In this document: one piece after another, positions 60,788-64,000 of the stretch
Position numbering within the stretch: the first letter of the stretch is position 1
Layout of the letters: the number at the start of each line of letters is the position of its first letter
Assembly: GCF_022601895.1 (NCBI RefSeq)
Contig: NZ_JAKVIO010000005.1
Coordinates: forward strand, 92,039-156,038
Reading direction: 5' to 3'
DNA: 64,000 bases
DNA from: Sphingomonas sp. LaA6.9
Lineage (GTDB): Bacteria > Pseudomonadota > Alphaproteobacteria > Sphingomonadales > Sphingomonadaceae
Position numbers and translations under genes: made by a program
Notes under the pieces: generated by a model
Told to the model about the DNA's origin: nothing
What the model saw: only the letters and a program-made list of their open reading frames with translations
Databases searched by the model: none

Positions 60788-61560
60788 TTCTTGTCCTCCA
60801 CCAACGTGGCGAGCTGGATCTGCTTCGCGTCCTTGCCGGGCACGAAGGTGAAGTCGCTCACGGAAAGGGGAGGATTGAGAACCCAGTTCAGCCGGGCAGA
60901 ATAGGCCGGCAGTGCCGGATCGGTTCGATCGACGATCACGAGTTTGCGCGGCAGCGGACGGTCGCCCTGCTCGATCCACACTTCCCAATCATAATCACCC
61001 TGTCGGAATGCCCAATGATCGGTCCGGACGCCGTCGATCCTGGCGGTTCCAACGCTGAAGCCCGACGTCAGCGCCTGCAGGTCCGAATCATCGCCATCGT
61101 TCCACCGGAAGAGATCCTCCAGGGGCAATGAAATGCCGAACTTGTCGTAAATCGCCTTGATGAATTCGGCATTGGTGGCCGGCGCGGGCGCGGTTGCGTA
61201 GAAATTGAGCTTGGGCGCATAGATGGTGAAATTCTTGCCATTGAAGTAGAATTCGCGATCCTTCAGATCGCTGTCGAAATGAACCCAGATGCCCGGCCGC
61301 ATCACCTTGTATTGGACGACCGCATCGGTTTGCAGGCGCTGATTGTCGACGGTAACAAGATCGCGGGTGGAATTGGCGGTCAACTGAAAGGACTTGAGCG
61401 TTTTGAGATAGTCGCTCATGCGCTTCAACGCCGCGACCGCTTCGGGATTGACCGCTTCACTGGTAAGGGTCGGAGCGCTGGCAGGCGTGTCCGCCTGGCC
61501 ACTGGCGTTCGTGCCGGTCACCAACGTCGCAGCGCAAAGGATCAATGCCAAGCCGCGCAT
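60784..61560 (-). CDS. DUF2092 exported protein
   Basis: A 258-residue protein with a signal peptide (ends near T-N-A-S-G-Q). The DUF2092 plan is clear: A-L-K-R-M-S-D-Y-L-K-T-L-K-S-F, V-D-N-Q-R-L-Q, R-P-G-I-W-V-H-F-D-S-D, then Y-D-W-E-V-W-I-E-Q-G-D-R-P-L-P-R-K-L-V-I and a closing F-V-P-G-K-D-A-K. The fold resembles LolA-like lipid carriers, but no partner is nearby. It is coupled to the glycine-rich gene. Confidence 0.85.
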   Translation of the reverse strand: MRGLALILCAATLVTGTNASGQADTPASAPTLTSEAVNPEAVAALKRMSDYLKTLKSFQLTANSTRDLVTVDNQRLQTDAVVQYKVMRPGIWVHFDSDLKDREFYFNGKNFTIYAPKLNFYATAPAPATNAEFIKAIYDKFGISLPLEDLFRWNDGDDSDLQALTSGFSVGTARIDGVRTDHWAFRQGDYDWEVWIEQGDRPLPRKLVIVDRTDPALPAYSARLNWVLNPPLSVSDFTFVPGKDAKQIQLATLVEDKK

Positions 61561-61775
61561 GTTCCTGCTCCACCATGGTTCATTCTGAATATGGCATCAA
61601 ATCATTGCGCGAACTATCGGTGTTATCCCGCAATTTGACGGGGTAAATTCCTTACCCGCGGCAAGATGTGCAAGCCGGATATTGCTGTAATAGGCTGAAT
61701 CCATGGGATATATTCAGAAGACTTTTTCAGCCTTTTCGGCCACGTCCCGATACGCCTCTGGATGAGGCGCGGGGG

Positions 61776-62201
61776 CTATTGCGCCCATGGATCATAGCTG
61801 CCGAAACTCCAGGCGTAGCCCTCGGTATCGAAGGCCGAATAGACGCGGCCGCCATAGTCCTGATCTATGGGGTCGAGGATGATTTTGGCGCCTCCGGCCA
61901 GCGCGGTGGCGGCGTGGGCATCGACATCGTCGAGCACGACATAGATCGACTGGGTATTGCCGCCCGCGTCCTGCGGATGGAGGATATTGGCCTTCTTCAT
62001 ATAGTCGCTGTCGCGCGCGAAACTGCTCAGCATCACCAACTGACCATCGCGCACGAGCTGGGCGTGATGGATGAAGTCGGGGTTCTTGTCGTCGGCATAG
62101 ACCGCGTGGCGGGTGAAGCCAAAAGCATCACACAAAAAGGCGATCGCGGCGGGCGCGTCCTTGTAGGACAGGCACGGAATGATGGCGGGTTTGACGGGCA
62201 T
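61776..62201 (-). CDS. VOC family protein
   Basis: A 141-residue glyoxalase/bleomycin-resistance-fold protein. Start at 62201 with CGGAGAC upstream. P-C-L-S-Y-K-D-A-P-A-A-I-A-F-L, H-A-Q-L, and a C-terminal Y-G-G-R-V-Y-S-A-F-D-T-E-G-Y-A-W-S-F-G-S-Y-D-P-W, a pattern of dioxygenase-like proteins. It is downstream of an AraC regulator on the same strand, which may control it. Confidence 0.9.
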   Translation of the reverse strand: MPVKPAIIPCLSYKDAPAAIAFLCDAFGFTRHAVYADDKNPDFIHHAQLVRDGQLVMLSSFARDSDYMKKANILHPQDAGGNTQSIYVVLDDVDAHAATALAGGAKIILDPIDQDYGGRVYSAFDTEGYAWSFGSYDPWAQ

Positions 62202-62281
62202 GTCGGGTCTCCGGCAATGATGAGATCGCAACGCTAGCCCTGCGCCGTCGCTCGATCTTGCACGATTGTAACCTGCCGCGC

Positions 62282-63154
62282 TCAGTCGTCGCGGACGCCG
62301 CCCTGCCCGGGTATCAGTCGCGCGCGAAGTTCGCCCGGCGTCATGTCGCTAAAGGCGCGGACGTCGCGCGCCAGATGCGGCTGGTCGTGATAGCCTGCTT
62401 CGACCGCGAGACCCGCAAGACTGTCGTCGGGACACGCCCGAAGCGCATTCCAGAAACGCTCGAAGCGCGCGAGCCGGCGATAGGCATCCGGACCGATCCC
62501 CGTTTCCACCCTGAAGCGATGCGCCAGATGCTTTCTGCTCCAGCCGATCTCGTCCGCTAGCACCGCGACACCTGGCGCCGCGTCTCGCGCGAGCTGCTTG
62601 CGCGCCCAGAGCACCGCATGGTCAAGCGGACGTGCCACATAGAGCCGGCGCATCAGGAATTCATCGAGAAGCGCAAACCGCGCCTCATGCGAAGCGGCAT
62701 CGGCGAGCCGGGCGCCGACGTCTCTCGCGGCGGTCCCAAGCAGATCCTCGAGCCGCGCGACACAGTTCGCGATCTCGCCGGCGGGTACGCCCGTCACCGC
62801 GGCGAGACTCTCGAGCGGAAGAAACACATGGACGCCCGCCTGCGAGCCACAGGCGCGTGAGATAGAGGTGGCATCGGCGATACCGCCCGCAAAACCGTCG
62901 CCCGCGTCCAGAACAATGGCGCGCCCGTCTGCACCGACGATCTCCAGCGGATCGCCGAGGTTGAAGATGAGCACGCCTTCGGTCGCGGCGAGTTCGCGCC
63001 GCGCGGTGAAGGAGGTCGTCCGTTCGAAATAGCTCGTATAGCCGACAACCGCGCCCGTCAGCCTCGCTTCGGGCGGCGCTTCGACCATTTCCCACATGTC
63101 GACGCCGTCGTCATGGCGGCGCACCGTGCCGGGCCGGCGATTTTCCATCCGCAT
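62282..63154 (-). CDS. AraC-family transcriptional regulator
   Basis: A 290-residue regulator. The N-terminal sensor domain has no clear ligand signature. The C-terminal HTH_18 module (about 185-280) has V-A-V-L-A-D-E-I-G-W-S-R-K-H-L-A-H-R-F-R and G-L-A-V-E-A-G-Y-H-D-Q-P-H-L-A-R-D-V-R-A-F. It probably regulates the VOC gene beyond it. It is divergent from hisN with 40 bp between the starts. No clear ribosome-binding site; the start could be later (63148 or 63097). Confidence 0.88.
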   Translation of the reverse strand: MRMENRRPGTVRRHDDGVDMWEMVEAPPEARLTGAVVGYTSYFERTTSFTARRELAATEGVLIFNLGDPLEIVGADGRAIVLDAGDGFAGGIADATSISRACGSQAGVHVFLPLESLAAVTGVPAGEIANCVARLEDLLGTAARDVGARLADAASHEARFALLDEFLMRRLYVARPLDHAVLWARKQLARDAAPGVAVLADEIGWSRKHLAHRFRVETGIGPDAYRRLARFERFWNALRACPDDSLAGLAVEAGYHDQPHLARDVRAFSDMTPGELRARLIPGQGGVRDD

Positions 63155-63194
63155 TGTCTAGCCGCTTGTCCGCGCATGCGCTACCGCACGCGCC

Positions 63195-63983
63195 ATGACC
63201 CGTCCCGACACCGACATTGCGCTTGTAAACCGGCTGGCCGACGCTGCCGGCGCTGCGATTCGCCCCTTTTTCCGCGCGCGCTACGAGATCGAAACCAAGG
63301 GCGATGCCTCCCCCGTGACTCAGGCCGATCGCGCCGCCGAGGCGGCGATACGCGCGATCCTCGACGCAGAACTGCCAGCTGACGCCATTATCGGCGAAGA
63401 ATATGGCGAGAAGCCGGGCACGAGCGGACGGACCTGGGTGATCGACCCGATCGATGGCACGCGCGCGTTCATCGCGGGACGCCCTATTTTCGGCACGCTG
63501 GTCGCGCTGCTGCAGGATGGCTGGCCGGTGATGGGGCTGATCGACCAGCCGATCACGCACGAACGCTGGATCGGCTATGTCGGCCGCACGACCGAGCTCA
63601 ATGGCAAGCCCGTATCGACGCGCAACTGCCCCGCGCTTGACAAGGCGATCCTCGCAACCACCGGGCCACAATTTTTCCCGGGATGTTCGGGCGAGCATTT
63701 CTCATGGCTCGCACGCCAGTGCGGCGACACGATCTTCGGCGGTGACTGCTACAATTATGGCGGCGTCGCGTCGGGGCATATCGACATCGTCGTCGAGGCG
63801 GGGCTGAAGCTGCACGACTTTGCCGCGCTGATTCCCGTGGTCGAGGGCGCGGGCGGGCGGATGTGCAACTGGGCGGGCGATCCGCTCGATGCCGACAGCA
63901 AGGGTGACGTCATCGCGGCGGGCGATCCCGCGCGGATCGACGACATCATCGAGGCGCTCGCTGCCGGCGATCATCATCACTGA
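63195..63983 (+). CDS. hisN: Histidinol-phosphatase, inositol monophosphatase family
   Basis: A 262-residue Mg-dependent phosphatase. The motifs G-E-E-Y-G, W-V-I-D-P-I-D-G-T-R-A-F, G-D-C-Y-N-Y and V-V-E-A-G-L-K-L-H-D-F-A-A-L-I-P-V-V-E match the HisN branch, which dephosphorylates histidinol phosphate. Inositol phosphatase is an alternative, but the F-I-A-G-R-P element and V-E-A-G-L-K-L-H-D favour HisN. The C-terminus ends in D-H-H-H. Confidence 0.9.
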   Translation: MTRPDTDIALVNRLADAAGAAIRPFFRARYEIETKGDASPVTQADRAAEAAIRAILDAELPADAIIGEEYGEKPGTSGRTWVIDPIDGTRAFIAGRPIFGTLVALLQDGWPVMGLIDQPITHERWIGYVGRTTELNGKPVSTRNCPALDKAILATTGPQFFPGCSGEHFSWLARQCGDTIFGGDCYNYGGVASGHIDIVVEAGLKLHDFAALIPVVEGAGGRMCNWAGDPLDADSKGDVIAAGDPARIDDIIEALAAGDHHH

Positions 63984-64000
63984 TCCCGGCATCACTGCTC

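Overview
The window is a GC-rich alphaproteobacterial chromosome segment. Gene content and order point to the Sphingomonadales (Sphingopyxis/Sphingomonas-like): ubiG-lysC-ptsP and cpoB-tilS-ftsH neighbourhoods, a UrcA-family protein, a GAAC-N7-GAAC SOS box before uvrA, several short proteins of types familiar from sphingomonads, and paired-arm repeats with the CTGAGCCTGTCGAAG core. The taxon is an inference; no rRNA is present.

Layout. 1-4.6 kb: the 3' end of a soluble transhydrogenase-like flavoprotein gene, a DUF4239-like membrane protein, a patatin lipoprotein, a K+-channel-like protein and an AI-2E family permease. 4.65-17.58 kb: a candidate genomic island inserted at the 3' end of tRNA-Leu(CAG). 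It is bounded by an imperfect 29/30-bp repeat of the tRNA 3' end and carries a decayed tyrosine integrase next to the tRNA. Its cargo is a 2,382-residue autotransporter, two small secreted proteins that look like paralogues, a LytS-type sensor kinase at the left end, a LytTR response regulator at the right end, a DUF3168-like phage tail protein and a small secreted protein.

17.7-32 kb: housekeeping genes. These are a complex-I-associated SDR, uppP, the glutamate synthase operon gltD-DUF2059-gltB, a secreted protein, a GST, an exported RidA, ubiG, lysC and a nitronate monooxygenase-like gene. 32-40.4 kb: ptsP (EI-Ntr), a rodZ-like gene, cpoB, tilS, ftsH, a Rap1a/Tai-like protein and a DUF3800 protein. 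40.6-47.9 kb: an unknown gene divergent from a conventional LytS/LytTR pair, then DUF3833 with an overlapping short upstream ORF, UrcA, a dicarboxylate symporter, a cupin_8 protein and a MarR regulator. 48-64 kb: an orphan TonB C-terminal protein, uvrA under a probable LexA box, and many small accessory genes (CHRD, DUF3237, GFA, cold shock, two VOC proteins, DUF2092 with a glycine-rich DUF6515-like protein, AraC), ending with hisN. One small gene here has a frameshift (58184-58509). Two short genes (57375-57542 and 59017-59172) are easy to miss.

The most interesting region is the island. The kinase and regulator sit at its opposite ends around an autotransporter and a pair of exported two-cysteine proteins. 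This suggests a self-contained, sensor-controlled surface system. That functional link is inference from layout; the genes, the boundary repeats and the integrase remnant are read directly from the sequence.
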